NCBI GenBank assembly: GCA_021819035.1
Contig: JAKASL010000001.1
Coordinates: 949,524 to 1,013,523 of the forward strand
Length of the DNA stretch: 64,000 nt
Reading direction: 5' to 3'
From: an archaeon
Lineage (GTDB): Archaea > Thermoproteota > Nitrososphaeria > Nitrososphaerales > Gagatemarchaeaceae
In this document: positions 33,165 through 42,490 of the stretch, in pieces
Layout of the letters: every line of letters begins with the position of its first letter
How positions within the stretch are numbered: position 1 is the stretch's first letter
Notes under the pieces: generated by a model
Databases searched by the model: none
What the model was told of the DNA's origin: nothing
Seen by the model: the letters and a program-made list of their open reading frames with translations, nothing else
Made by a program: the position numbers and the translations under genes

Positions 33165-35795
33165 TTGAACCACAGGTTGAGAATCCTTCCCGAGGTTCTG
33201 ATTTTGGCGGGATTGCTCGTTCTCACCATGGGAACATCTACAATCGCCCATTCCCAAAACGCGGTTCTGTCCCCACAGCCAGACGCTCAAAGCTCCGCCC
33301 TTTGCCTATGCCATTCGTCGCAGGTTCACGGAGCAACGTCAATGCCGCCTCCTATGGGCGCTCCCGCTGACCCGACATCCTACGACGAGCAGATAGGAAT
33401 GACATTCACCCAAAATTTCGTTTCTCTCGCGTATAATGTGACGGCAGTGGAACAGTCGGACCCATCTTCCGGCTATGGGCCCGCTTATCTTCTAAACGGG
33501 TTATCAGACTCGGGGTACTGGTACCAGGTTGGTCTTTCATGGAATTGGGATGGAAATGGGACATACTCCAACTACAGCCCCGGGTTCAATCTCAACTATG
33601 AAGTCTTCGACCCGAGTGGAAACTCCATCTTCCCAACCAGCGGATATGGTGGCATTCAACGGTTCTCAGGTCCGGTATACGCTGGTGACACGGTCTTGCT
33701 CAACCTGTACTTCTCAAGCACCTATGGAGTCGTGATGCTGGCGAAAGACTACAACACAGGTTCAACCTCTTTTCAGACTTACAGCGCAGAAGGAGGGTCC
33801 CAGTTCATCGGTCTGAGTGGAAGCGCCTCAAATTCGAACGGGTTCTTTACCGGCCTGATGACCGAATGGTATCACTCTTCTGCGTTCTACGGCAACATCT
33901 CTCCTGTCGTATACTCGAACCCTCACTACGCACTCAAATCCGCCTGGATGTGGATTGATGAATTCAGTTGCCCTGATGTCACTTGTAGCAACCGAACTCT
34001 CCTTTTCGATGATGCAACTCCCAGCCCCGTTTCTTACCCAAATCCCACCCAACGACAGGAGTTCTCTTCCCACGGTGCCACGGAATTCAGCGATGCGTAC
34101 GGCCTGATCACCGGACCAGCTTACTGGTCGCTGACTGTCAGCTACGCCATCAAAGGAGGAGGCTCAGGATTCGGTCAGCCGACCTTTACTTATTCGTACA
34201 ACGGGGTGAACCAGTCTGTTGCACTAACACAGTCCCCTGCCTCCTACCTCGTTGACGCGGGGAGTGCTTGGAGCGTCACCCCTGCCCTCTCCGGCTCCAC
34301 TCTGACGGAAAGGTGGGAAGTAGGTAGTCAGGAAGCGACCGGGGTCGCAACCTCTTCGCAGATAATCACTTTCGTCTATCAGCATCAGTATCGGCTGTTT
34401 GTGGACGGCGGGAGTGGTGGTGCCGACGGTGACGGATGGTACGACTCTGGCTCCACCGCAGTCGCCTCCTCGTCGGGGGTCTACGACCGTGCAGACGGCT
34501 CCGGCGACCGCGTTGTTTCCTATTCCGTCGATGGTATCGTCACACAGGTCAATCCCACTACCAATGTGATATCAGTTGACATCGTTATGAACGCCTCGCA
34601 CCAGGTGGCCTTTGCTTCAACCAAACAATACGAGATTGTGCTAGATCAAGGAGCAACCAAGGCGCTCAACGCCATAACTCCGCCGACAGTGAGCGGAGAC
34701 CAGTATTGGTACGACGCAGGCACCCAAGTCAGCCTTACGCTGAACGGGATATGGGGGAGAGCTTCGGGGGTGGGCAGCCGACTTGTCTCGTATTCGTTGA
34801 ATGGCGGCACTACGATTCAGACCAGCACTACAGGCGTGGTAACCGTCATCCCTCTGGAGCCAATCATGTCTCCAGAGTCAGTAACAACGACCACGATTTC
34901 CCAATACCAACTGACGTCTAATATGGGGGTCTTGGTTTCTGTAACTTCGCCAACGATAGGTGGGGATTCGGGCTGGTATGACGCAGGCTCCAACGTCTCA
35001 GTGACCTATTACAACGCATGGGATGTGTCACCCACGCGATCCAGAGTTGTCGCTACTGGCTACGCTGTCAACGGAGGGAATGTAACTATGATGCGGGAGT
35101 CTGGCAATGGCACCTTCACAGTCAGTTTGAGAATGAACGGCCCTGAGACCGTAACAGTCAACTCGGCCACACAGTACTACGTTTCGTTCAAGGTCACCGA
35201 CTCCTCGGGGTCCAGGAAAATCACTCCAGCGGACCTACAGATAATCGTGAACAATCAGGTACAAGATGTCAAAGGGTTTAGCGCCTGGCTTGACAACGGC
35301 ACCACGTTCACTGTTTCGAAGTTGACCTACGAAGGTGTCGATGTCAAACCTGTTCCACAGACGGAATACGTCGTCACTGGGCCCAGCACAGTGACTCTCG
35401 AGGCACGGGTCTACAACGCTACATTGAAGCTAACAGACTTTCTTGGACTTCCAGTCGCCGGTGCCAAGGTGAGCTTGATTCTGGCCAACGGCACTACGAT
35501 AGCTGGATTGACAGGTGGTGATGGCACCTTCGTAGCTGCCAGCATTCCCTTGGGTAACTTTAGCGGGACGGTTTCGAATCTGGGCTTGACCGTCAAAGTG
35601 ATTGGCGACGCTTCCAAGCAGAGTGTCACTTCGGTGTCGATTCTGTTCGGGGCCACTTCGTTGGGGTTAGTAGTCGTACTAGTCTTGATTGCAGTAGGTG
35701 TCTCGGTTTTCTTGCTCCGACGGAGGCCCAGAGGCCATACCCCCCAGCTTACCGGCGTTCAGGCTCCTCAACCCCTCACGTCCGCCTCCTGGTAG
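33165..35795 (+). CDS. Large secreted/surface protein with C-terminal membrane anchor
   Basis: 876-aa exported protein. A signal peptide is at residues 5-30 (ILPEVLILAGLLVLTMGTST) and a C-terminal anchor at about 825-848 (TSLGLVVVLVLIAVGVSVFL) followed by RRRPRGH. The N-terminal half is a beta-rich lectin/glucanase-like region (YWYQVGLSWNWDGNGTYSNY, EVFDPSGNSIFP). The C-terminal half has three repeats with DGWYDSGS, YWYDAGT and SGWYDAGS, typical of surface-protein Ig-like repeats. Many NxT/S sites suggest N-glycosylation. TTG 33165 is 17-24 bases after TTTATGTAAA. GC is lower than in the flanks. A CLCHSS pair follows the signal peptide. Confidence 0.78.
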   Translation: MNHRLRILPEVLILAGLLVLTMGTSTIAHSQNAVLSPQPDAQSSALCLCHSSQVHGATSMPPPMGAPADPTSYDEQIGMTFTQNFVSLAYNVTAVEQSDPSSGYGPAYLLNGLSDSGYWYQVGLSWNWDGNGTYSNYSPGFNLNYEVFDPSGNSIFPTSGYGGIQRFSGPVYAGDTVLLNLYFSSTYGVVMLAKDYNTGSTSFQTYSAEGGSQFIGLSGSASNSNGFFTGLMTEWYHSSAFYGNISPVVYSNPHYALKSAWMWIDEFSCPDVTCSNRTLLFDDATPSPVSYPNPTQRQEFSSHGATEFSDAYGLITGPAYWSLTVSYAIKGGGSGFGQPTFTYSYNGVNQSVALTQSPASYLVDAGSAWSVTPALSGSTLTERWEVGSQEATGVATSSQIITFVYQHQYRLFVDGGSGGADGDGWYDSGSTAVASSSGVYDRADGSGDRVVSYSVDGIVTQVNPTTNVISVDIVMNASHQVAFASTKQYEIVLDQGATKALNAITPPTVSGDQYWYDAGTQVSLTLNGIWGRASGVGSRLVSYSLNGGTTIQTSTTGVVTVIPLEPIMSPESVTTTTISQYQLTSNMGVLVSVTSPTIGGDSGWYDAGSNVSVTYYNAWDVSPTRSRVVATGYAVNGGNVTMMRESGNGTFTVSLRMNGPETVTVNSATQYYVSFKVTDSSGSRKITPADLQIIVNNQVQDVKGFSAWLDNGTTFTVSKLTYEGVDVKPVPQTEYVVTGPSTVTLEARVYNATLKLTDFLGLPVAGAKVSLILANGTTIAGLTGGDGTFVAASIPLGNFSGTVSNLGLTVKVIGDASKQSVTSVSILFGATSLGLVVVLVLIAVGVSVFLLRRRPRGHTPQLTGVQAPQPLTSASW

Positions 35796-35876
35796 ATGAG
35801 GCTCTACCCGAACCTCGTCGTCCATAGTGTTCATATCGATTCGTGACCACGCACGAGAGAAACGCGAAGAACCCTT

Positions 35877-36209
35877 TCAGGAACTCCACCAGACGTCCCC
35901 GTAGGAAATCACCACCCCAACGCTCTGGAAGGACGGGCTGACTGGAAATGTCGAGGTTCCACGGGGTGCGACAGTGACGGCCTTGGCCAGGGCCACCACC
36001 TGCTGCTGGCCTCCGCCATTGACCCCGATGTAGTAGGAGATCGCGGCGGTCGTCGGGCCGTCGTTGCGGACGGTGACCGTCCCGGAGCTCAGGCTCACCG
36101 ACAGGCTCTCGCCTGCCTTCCCAACGACGACCAGCTGGGCGTCCGCCGCCTGCCTCGCCATAGAATAGTGGGCGGCCGTGAGGGCGGCGAAGAGGCCGAA
36201 CACGACCAT
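35877..36209 (-). CDS. Pilin-like exported protein, 110 aa
   Basis: Short protein with one N-terminal hydrophobic helix (MVVFGLFAALTAAHY) and a beta-rich domain (LSVSLSSGTVTVRNDGPTTA, VGVVISYGDVWWSS). This is the architecture of archaeal type IV pilins and archaellin-like proteins. The frame upstream of the Met continues with QKSPGRDNRALFFIALA, which resembles a class III signal peptide (charged, then hydrophobic), but it has no ATG, GTG or TTG, so the true start may be missed. A similar C-terminal fragment lies at 36343-36487. Membrane or cell-surface location is inferred. Confidence 0.5.
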   Translation of the reverse strand: MVVFGLFAALTAAHYSMARQAADAQLVVVGKAGESLSVSLSSGTVTVRNDGPTTAAISYYIGVNGGGQQQVVALAKAVTVAPRGTSTFPVSPSFQSVGVVISYGDVWWSS

Positions 36210-36342
36210 GGCGAGTGCTATGAAGAAGAGTGCCCGATTGTCTCGGCCTGGGCTCTTCTGGACCTGACCTTCATCCCACAGGCAGGACCGCTCTGACTAA
36301 GAAGAGGAAAGGCTTGGACACGACCAGGCCCGCTCTTGGCTT

Positions 36343-36487
36343 CTACTGTGCAGCCACCGTGACCACTTGCGCCCGGGTCGCTCCGTTGGCGAATGTGGCC
36401 GTCGCCTTTACGGCGTAGGACGCGCCAGAAACAGCCGTCCCTGTGAACGCGGCGCTGACGCCGCCGCCTGGCTGGGCCGGCTCACTC
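36343..36487 (-). pseudogene. Remnant of a pilin-like/secreted protein C-terminus
   Basis: On the minus strand an open frame of about 48 codons without a start ends at TAG 36345-36343. It reads GGGVSAAFTGTAVSGASYAV then KATATFANGATRAQVVTVAA. The composition and short beta repeats match the extracellular domain of pilin-like proteins. It directly abuts the end of the SHMT gene (stop at 36482), so the rest of the original gene has apparently been lost. Confidence 0.5.
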
Positions 36488-37678
36488 CGTCAGCCTGGGC
36501 GGGGACGACAGCACGAACCTCGGCTGCTGGAACTGCTTGACCAGGGTCCTCACCTTCTTCTGTACGAGGTCTGGCGCCTTCTTCCCCAGTATGACCATGG
36601 CCATGAGCTCCGCCACCGTCTCCATCTCCCCGGGCCCGTACCCCATCCTGGTGACCTCCGCCGTCCCGACCCTCCCCGCCTCGTCGACTATGATGTTTGC
36701 CTGCTCGAGGCGGACGGATAGGGGCTTCAGCCTGGCCTGGTCGTAGTCGAGGAGGACCTGGTGGGACGACGAGTACCCCTGGGACGCCCCTCGGACCTTG
36801 ATCCCTTCGTCCGCCAGGGCCCTGGCCAGCGCCCGGGAGTTCTTCACAACGGCCTGCGCGTAAGGCTTCCCGAACTGCATCATCTCGACCAGGGCCACGG
36901 CGAGGGCGGCGACCCTGTCGAGGTGGATGTTGTCGACTATCCCAGGGAATATCTTCCCGGAGACGCGCGCGAAGACCTCAGCGTCGTTTGAGAGGATGAT
37001 CCCACCCTGGGGCCCGGGGAAGCTCTTGTGGGTCGAGCCGACCATCAGCGAGCACCCCTCTCTGAGCGGGTCCTGGAACTCCCCCCCGGCTACCAGGCCG
37101 AGGACGTGGGAGGCGTCGTAGACGCACACCCCGTCAGCCATGGAGGAGAGCGCCCTCGCCGGGTGGGGGAACGGGATGTAGCTCGAGCCGAAGAAGACGA
37201 CCTTGGGCCCGGCCATCAGCGGCTCGGACCCCCTGGCGTCTATGTTCACCGCCTCGTCGTCGTAGGCGAAGTATTCGTTCTTCAGCTTCAGTATGCTCCC
37301 GATGCCGAGGTGTGTGATCCCCGGGTAGCCGCCGTTGGCAGGGTCGACGGAGAGGACCCTGTCGCCTGCCTCGGTGAGCGAAAGGAGGACGGCCATGTCG
37401 GCGGTGTGGCCGGAGAGCGGGCGGACGTCGGCGTAGCGGGCGTTGAAGACCTTCCTCGCCAGCTCTTCTGTGATGGAGACGAGCTCGTCCGCGAACTTGG
37501 TCCCGCGATAGAACCTGTCGGGGGCGGTGTACCTGTTCCCCAGGTCGGACAGGAACATGGACCGCATCTGGGCGCTCCCGCGGTTCTCCGAGGGGATCAG
37601 GTTGAGGCACTCCTTCGTCCTCCAGTCCTGGTGCGCCCTCGCCGTCCTTTCGAGCCTCTCTAAGTATGATGAAGACAC
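36482..37678 (-). CDS. glyA: Serine hydroxymethyltransferase family (PLP enzyme)
   Basis: PLP-dependent fold-type I enzyme of the SHMT family, 398 aa (shorter than bacterial ~415). NLIPSENRGSAQMRSMFLSD is the family N-terminal motif, DVRPLSGHTADMAV the glycine/folate loop region, and the PLP lysine is in MVGSTHKSFPGPQGGI near residue 225. SHMT converts serine and a C1 carrier to glycine and 5,10-methylene carrier; archaea may use tetrahydromethanopterin. It is last in an operon with a threonine-dehydratase-like and an ornithine-cyclodeaminase-like gene (24-base gap). A threonine aldolase-like activity is an alternative. Confidence 0.83.
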   Translation of the reverse strand: MSSSYLERLERTARAHQDWRTKECLNLIPSENRGSAQMRSMFLSDLGNRYTAPDRFYRGTKFADELVSITEELARKVFNARYADVRPLSGHTADMAVLLSLTEAGDRVLSVDPANGGYPGITHLGIGSILKLKNEYFAYDDEAVNIDARGSEPLMAGPKVVFFGSSYIPFPHPARALSSMADGVCVYDASHVLGLVAGGEFQDPLREGCSLMVGSTHKSFPGPQGGIILSNDAEVFARVSGKIFPGIVDNIHLDRVAALAVALVEMMQFGKPYAQAVVKNSRALARALADEGIKVRGASQGYSSSHQVLLDYDQARLKPLSVRLEQANIIVDEAGRVGTAEVTRMGYGPGEMETVAELMAMVILGKKAPDLVQKKVRTLVKQFQQPRFVLSSPPRLTE

Positions 37679-37702
37679 TCCGCCACCCCCTGAATCGGGT
37701 GA

Positions 37703-38746
37703 TTATCTGTCCTTCGCAGGAGAGTAAGCAGAAGGCCCCGCGCCCCCAGACTCACGTTCCGCTCCGAACTCCAGGACGGTCCCGGCCCCGAGCTCGAGGG
37801 CTCGCCTGTAGACGAACAACGCCGCCGCAATGTCCTCGACCGCGAGCCCCACCGACTTGAAGAGAGTCACATCCGAGTCGCCGGTCCTCCCGCGGACCTT
37901 CCCTTCCAGGACGTCCCCTATCTCCCCCAGGATGTGCCCCTCCCCTATGGCACCTTCCCGCAGTGGGACAAGGTAGTCGTCCGCTTCCAGCCTGGCCGAC
38001 TCCCTGCTGTCTACGAACAGCCTCGCCATCTTCACCGCCTCGTCGTCGAGCTCCCTCGCAGGGGGCCTCGACGCCCCCACTGCGTTGACGTGTGTCCCTG
38101 GCCCGAGCCAGCGGCCAAGGAGGACAGGCGAGGTGGACGCGGTGACCGTGCAGACGACGTCCGCCCCTAAGACTGCGTCCTCCGCCCCTTCGCACGCCTC
38201 CATGTCCACCCCCCGGCCGTCCGCGCCCTTGGCGAAGGCCCTCGCGTGGGCGGCGTCCCTCGACCATACCTTCACCTTCGACAGCCCCGGCATCGCTTCC
38301 GCCATGGCGTCGAGGTGGCCGGACGCCTGCGTCCCGGCGCCGAGGAGCGAGAGGACGCTGGACCCCTTCCTGGCCAGCGCCCTGGTCGCCACAGCGCTTG
38401 CCGCTCCCGTCCTGACACGGGTGACAGTGGCCGCGTCGACCGCCCCCAGGAGGCTGCCGTGGTCAGCTTCGAAGAGGAGGACCGCCCCCTGGTGGGACTC
38501 GTACCTCGTCCCCGCGTTCTCAGGGAAGACGGACGTCGCCTTCACCCCGAAGACCCCCTCCTTCGCCAGGTACCCTGGCATCAGGCCGAGGGCCCCTCTC
38601 CGCGAAGGGAGCGGGACTGCGAGCCTCGGCGGGAACCCAGCATCCCCACGCGCCATCGCCCTGAAGCAGCCGTCCATCGCCTCGATGCATTCCTTCATCC
38701 CGAGCATCCCGGATGCCTCCTCCGCACCCACGAAGATGGCCTTCAA
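37703..38746 (-). CDS. Ornithine cyclodeaminase / mu-crystallin family protein
   Basis: NAD(P)-dependent amino-acid oxidoreductase-like protein, 347 aa. The family loop LGLMPGYLAKEGVFGVKATSV (near 55-75, shown partly) and the Rossmann region SVLSLLGAGTQASGHLDAMA are followed by VNAVGASRPPARELDDEAVK. Relatives include ornithine cyclodeaminase, alanine dehydrogenase and ketimine reductase; the sequence does not decide among them. It is second in the operon (threonine dehydratase ends 9 bases before it, SHMT starts 24 bases after it), so a role in serine/threonine/glycine-derived keto acids is plausible. Confidence 0.83.
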   Translation of the reverse strand: MKAIFVGAEEASGMLGMKECIEAMDGCFRAMARGDAGFPPRLAVPLPSRRGALGLMPGYLAKEGVFGVKATSVFPENAGTRYESHQGAVLLFEADHGSLLGAVDAATVTRVRTGAASAVATRALARKGSSVLSLLGAGTQASGHLDAMAEAMPGLSKVKVWSRDAAHARAFAKGADGRGVDMEACEGAEDAVLGADVVCTVTASTSPVLLGRWLGPGTHVNAVGASRPPARELDDEAVKMARLFVDSRESARLEADDYLVPLREGAIGEGHILGEIGDVLEGKVRGRTGDSDVTLFKSVGLAVEDIAAALFVYRRALELGAGTVLEFGAERESGGAGPSAYSPAKDR

Positions 38747-38755
38747 CGCGCTCCC

Positions 38756-39703
38756 CTAGGACAGGAGCGAAGCCAGGAGGGCAGGGTCGGCGTTCCCCCC
38801 GCTGACGATGCAGACCGCCGGCTTGGGTATCCTTTCGGCGTACTTCAGCGCGCAGGCCAGGGACGCGGCCCCAGCCGGCTCTGGGGCGACATGAGACTCC
38901 ATGAGTATCCTCTTCATCGCCCCTCTGATGTCGTCGTCGCTCACCGTGAAGGCAGCTTCGAGGTGCTCCCTGAGGAGAGGGAGCATGTAGTCGTATGCCT
39001 TCGTGGCCCCTATCCCGTCGGCGATGGTGTGGGGCGCCCCCACGTCCTCTGCCTTCCCCGTAGCGAGGGACTTCGGGACAGGCGCCGCGCCCTCCGCCTG
39101 GACCCCGTACACCTTCGCCCCGGGGCTCTTGGCCCTGACCGCCTGGGCCACCCCCGAGGCCAGCCCCCCGCCCCCTATTGGGACGATTATGCTCTTCACC
39201 TCCGGGAGGTCCTCGACTATCTCCAGCCCGACGGTCCCCTGGCCGGCGACGACGAGCGGGTCCCCGAAGGGGTGGACGAACGCCATCCCGAGCCTGGCCA
39301 TCCTGTCGTCTGTCATCGCCTCCATGATCTCCTGGTGCGGGCGGCGGACTATCTTCGCCCCCATGGACTCCATCGAGTCGACCTTCCGCTGGACCGCGTC
39401 GGTGGGGACGTAGACGGTGCACGGCGCCCCCAGCCTCTTCGCGCTCCAGGCGACCGCCTGGCCGTGGTTCCCCGCGGACACCGTGACGAACCCCTTCTTC
39501 CTCTCCGCCTCGTCAGACCTGCTCATCCTGTTCCAGGCCCCCCTGACCTTGAAGCTCCCGGTGGGCTGGAGGGCCTCGAGCTTGAGGAGGATGGACCCTG
39601 TGTCGAAGCGCGACGATGGGAGGAGGGGGGTCCTATAGACCGAGCCCCGTATCCTGGCCGCGGCGTCTTCGACCTGGGCGAGGGTGACGCGAGGGACATC
39701 CAT
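38756..39703 (-). CDS. Threonine/serine dehydratase (PLP, fold type II)
   Basis: Fold-type II PLP enzyme of 315 aa. The PLP lysine is in LQPTGSFKVRGA near residue 45. The substrate-Asn loop FVTVSAGNHGQAVAW near 78 and the glycine-rich phosphate loop VPIGGGGLASGVA near 170 are classical. It lacks a C-terminal ACT domain, so it is a catabolic/unregulated type (TdcB-like). It deaminates Thr to 2-oxobutyrate or Ser to pyruvate. The Met at 39703 is preferred over the open frame to 39826 because it is the family start and a TATA-like TTCAAATACA lies about 30 bases upstream. It leads the operon with OCD-like and SHMT genes. Confidence 0.85.
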   Translation of the reverse strand: MDVPRVTLAQVEDAAARIRGSVYRTPLLPSSRFDTGSILLKLEALQPTGSFKVRGAWNRMSRSDEAERKKGFVTVSAGNHGQAVAWSAKRLGAPCTVYVPTDAVQRKVDSMESMGAKIVRRPHQEIMEAMTDDRMARLGMAFVHPFGDPLVVAGQGTVGLEIVEDLPEVKSIIVPIGGGGLASGVAQAVRAKSPGAKVYGVQAEGAAPVPKSLATGKAEDVGAPHTIADGIGATKAYDYMLPLLREHLEAAFTVSDDDIRGAMKRILMESHVAPEPAGAASLACALKYAERIPKPAVCIVSGGNADPALLASLLS

Positions 39704-39744
39704 GGCGGCTCGGCCTTCGGCGCTGTATTTGAAGCTCTTCAGGC

Positions 39745-41415
39745 TCAGCCGTACCTGTATCTCACGCCGTGGCCCCCCCTCTCGTGGCCGAACTTCACCA
39801 TCTCTGGCGGCCCTATGGCGCCGCATGTCCCGCAGGCGACGCAGGGGACGTGGTCGAACTTCAGCACAGCCCCCGCGATGTCATCGAAGCTCTGGGACAT
39901 CGCCCCCGACCTGCTCCCCCCGTTCTGGGCCAGGTTGTGGTCGTAGAGGTCCTTGAAGGACGCGAATACCCCCTTGGAGGTGGATATGGTGTAGCAGTTG
40001 GTGGGGCACCCGGGGACCCAGGGCTTCGTGAGGGACTTCGAGGCCAGCGCCGTGTCCACCTTGATGTGCGGATAGCCTTCGTCTTCGTCGTAGGCGAGGA
40101 GTCCTGTCCCCTCCTGGACCCTGGCGACGGCGTCGCGTGGTGGAGGCCCTGCTCTGGGCACGAACCTGTAGGCCTTTGTGATCACCCTGGTGGAGAAGAG
40201 GAGCCGTGGGAGGGTGTGGTAGGTGAACGAGCTTTCCGTGACGAAGCTGTCCCTCCTGGACCGGCCCACGTCCTCGTAGATCGGCCTGAGGAGGTCCCTG
40301 TACCTGGCGAGCTCCTTCCCCCTGAACGACCCCGAGGCGCTCGCCTGCATGTACGCCGACGCTGCCATCATCCCCGAGCTTATGGCCCTCCGCATCCCGT
40401 CGATCATCGGGCCGATCTTGACGAACGACCCGAGGGCGTCCCCGGCGACCAGGTAGCCGTCGGCGTAGGGGAGCTTCAGCATAGCCCTGTGCCCCTTTGG
40501 TATGTTGTGGGCGGCGTACTCCACTGCTTGGGCCCCGTCCAGCAGCTCGGCTACCATGGGGTGGGCCTCGAAGGCGTCCTGGACGTCGAGGGCCTTCCCC
40601 ACCTGGTCGAAGTTCTCCGTCGTCCTCCTGATCAGCGAGCCGAGGGACACGACCAGTCCCACGGACAGGGTGTCCCTGTTCGTGTAGACGAAGGCGCCTC
40701 CGCTGATATCGTTCATGAACTGGCCGAGGTAGAAGAGAGCCTTCCCTTCCCCTGGCTTGACCTTGAACCGCTGCTCGATGACGGCCGGGTCGAGCCTGTA
40801 GACGCGCTTTATCCCGTGGTACAGCTCCCTGGGGGTCAGCCTCCCCCTCAGCCCCGCCTCTGACACCAGCGTCGACGTTACCCCTGAGGCGTCGATCACC
40901 AGCTTCGCCCTGAGCTCCTCCCTGGGTGTCCGGACCCCCACCACCGTCCCCCCCTCGACGATCAGCCCTTCGGCGGTGGTCTCCGTGGAGAGCATCGCCC
41001 CGGCCCTGACCGCAAGAGCGGCGAACCATCTGTCGAAGCTTCGGCGCAGGACCGAGTAGTCGTGCCCGGTCTCGAACCCCATGGAGAAGAGACCCAGCCG
41101 CGCCGCGATGGAGTCCTTCGAGAGCCTGTAGTACCTGGAGGTCCCCTTCGCCATGTCCGGGGAGTCTAGGACGAGGACCTCGTGGGAGGAGATCTTCCTC
41201 TCCAGTGGGGCTGCGGCCTCGAAGTCCGGGACAAGGTGGACCAGCCCCCACCCACCCGGGGCGTCTCCGTAGACCACCCCCCCTGTCATGCTCCGCTCCC
41301 CGGGGACCCTCGCCTTTTCGAGCATCAGGACGTCCACCCCTTCCCTGGCCAGGGAGAGCGCGGCAGCTGACCCGGCCGGCCCTGCTCCGACCACTATGAC
41401 GTCGAACTCAGGCAT
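39745..41415 (-). CDS. fixC: FixC-type flavoprotein fused to FixX ferredoxin-like domain
   Basis: Electron-transfer flavoprotein:quinone oxidoreductase-like protein, 556 aa. The FAD-binding motif VIVVGAGPAGSAAALSLARE is at the N-terminus, and YLVAGDALGSFVKIGPMIDG near 325 is the second FAD site. The C-terminal ~100 residues are the ferredoxin-like FixX domain with CPTNCYTIS near residue 465 and CVACGTCGAIGPPE near 530, fused rather than separate. It would pass electrons from EtfAB to quinone and/or ferredoxin. Its start overlaps the end of etfA by 8 bases. Confidence 0.88.
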   Translation of the reverse strand: MPEFDVIVVGAGPAGSAAALSLAREGVDVLMLEKARVPGERSMTGGVVYGDAPGGWGLVHLVPDFEAAAPLERKISSHEVLVLDSPDMAKGTSRYYRLSKDSIAARLGLFSMGFETGHDYSVLRRSFDRWFAALAVRAGAMLSTETTAEGLIVEGGTVVGVRTPREELRAKLVIDASGVTSTLVSEAGLRGRLTPRELYHGIKRVYRLDPAVIEQRFKVKPGEGKALFYLGQFMNDISGGAFVYTNRDTLSVGLVVSLGSLIRRTTENFDQVGKALDVQDAFEAHPMVAELLDGAQAVEYAAHNIPKGHRAMLKLPYADGYLVAGDALGSFVKIGPMIDGMRRAISSGMMAASAYMQASASGSFRGKELARYRDLLRPIYEDVGRSRRDSFVTESSFTYHTLPRLLFSTRVITKAYRFVPRAGPPPRDAVARVQEGTGLLAYDEDEGYPHIKVDTALASKSLTKPWVPGCPTNCYTISTSKGVFASFKDLYDHNLAQNGGSRSGAMSQSFDDIAGAVLKFDHVPCVACGTCGAIGPPEMVKFGHERGGHGVRYRYG

Positions 41416-42490
41416 CTCGACCGCCTCCTATCGCTGAAATGAGCCGGGGGAGCTCCTCGTAGAGGTCCCCTACGATGGGGTAGTGGGCTATCTTGAAGAT
41501 CGGCGCACCGGGGTCCGTGTTGATCGCCACTATCTTGGCCGAGTTCTGCATCCCCACCCTGTGCTGAAGGGCGCCGCTGACCCCCACAGCGAAGTACACC
41601 TTCGGCTTCACCGTCGCCCCGGTCTGGCCCACCTGGTTCGCCTTCCCTATCAGGCCCTCGAGCCCCTTGGTTTCGGCGTAGACCAGGGCGCGGGTGGCGC
41701 CTATCTCCGCCCTCAGGTGGTACTTCCTCTCCAAGGTCTCCTTGAGCTGCTGGGCGTACCTGTATGCCTCCAAGGGGTCCCTGGCGTTGCCTGAGCCGTC
41801 CTTCAAGATCCCCATGCCGAGGCTTATCACGACGTCTGCCCCCGCAAGGTCGGGGACGGGGGGCGGGAGGTCCCTGACCTCGGCCACCCTCGCAGGATAC
41901 TCCCTTGGCGCGAACGGGACCTTCTCGATGGTCCCCTTCCTCCCCGGGTCCGGGTCCAGAGGGGAGAAGCTCCCCGGTCTCACTGTCGCCATCTGGGGCC
42001 GGTGCCTCGGGGTGTAGATCCTCGCCAGCCTGGTCCCGAAGTCTGGCCTGATTTGGATGAGCAGGTTCTTGAACTGGCCGAGCGCCGGGTTGTTGTAGTC
42101 CTCCACCGCCAGCTGCACGTTGTCGGTGGCCAGGCCGGTGGGGACTCTGAAGGCCACCCTGGCAGCGATGTCCTTGCCTACCTCGTTGGCAGCGAACAGC
42201 AGGATGTAGGGCTTCCTCTCCGAGACCAGGGAGTAGATGGCGTCGGCGTAGGCGAGGTTGAAGTAGTCCTTGAGCACCGGGTCGTCGACCGCCAGGACCG
42301 AATCGGCCCCGTAGGCGACGGCCTTCTCCGCCAGCGCGCCTGTCCCGCTCCCCACAAGGACCCCGACGACCTGCTGGCCGAGCTTCGAGGAGACCCCCCT
42401 GGCCGCGGCCAGGAGCTCCAGGGAGTCCTTGGTGAGGTCCCCCCTGGCGTGCTGCAGGTAGACCCAGACCCCCTTCGACTCTCCGCTCAT
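41408..42490 (-). CDS. etfA: Electron transfer flavoprotein alpha subunit (EtfA/FixB)
   Basis: FAD-binding Etf alpha subunit, about 360 aa from ATG 42490. The N-terminal nucleotide-like domain (VWVYLQHARGDLTKDSLELL) is followed by YILLFAANEVGKDIAARVAF, and the conserved C-terminal FAD site is present: AEIGATRALVYAETKG near 265, QTGATVKPKVYFAVGVSGAL near 290, and INTDPGAPIFKIAHYPIVGD near 320. The ATG overlaps the etfB stop by 4 bases (ATGA), showing translational coupling. Together with EtfB and FixC-FixX it forms a complete FixABCX-type set. Confidence 0.92.
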   Translation of the reverse strand: MSGESKGVWVYLQHARGDLTKDSLELLAAARGVSSKLGQQVVGVLVGSGTGALAEKAVAYGADSVLAVDDPVLKDYFNLAYADAIYSLVSERKPYILLFAANEVGKDIAARVAFRVPTGLATDNVQLAVEDYNNPALGQFKNLLIQIRPDFGTRLARIYTPRHRPQMATVRPGSFSPLDPDPGRKGTIEKVPFAPREYPARVAEVRDLPPPVPDLAGADVVISLGMGILKDGSGNARDPLEAYRYAQQLKETLERKYHLRAEIGATRALVYAETKGLEGLIGKANQVGQTGATVKPKVYFAVGVSGALQHRVGMQNSAKIVAINTDPGAPIFKIAHYPIVGDLYEELPRLISAIGGGRDA

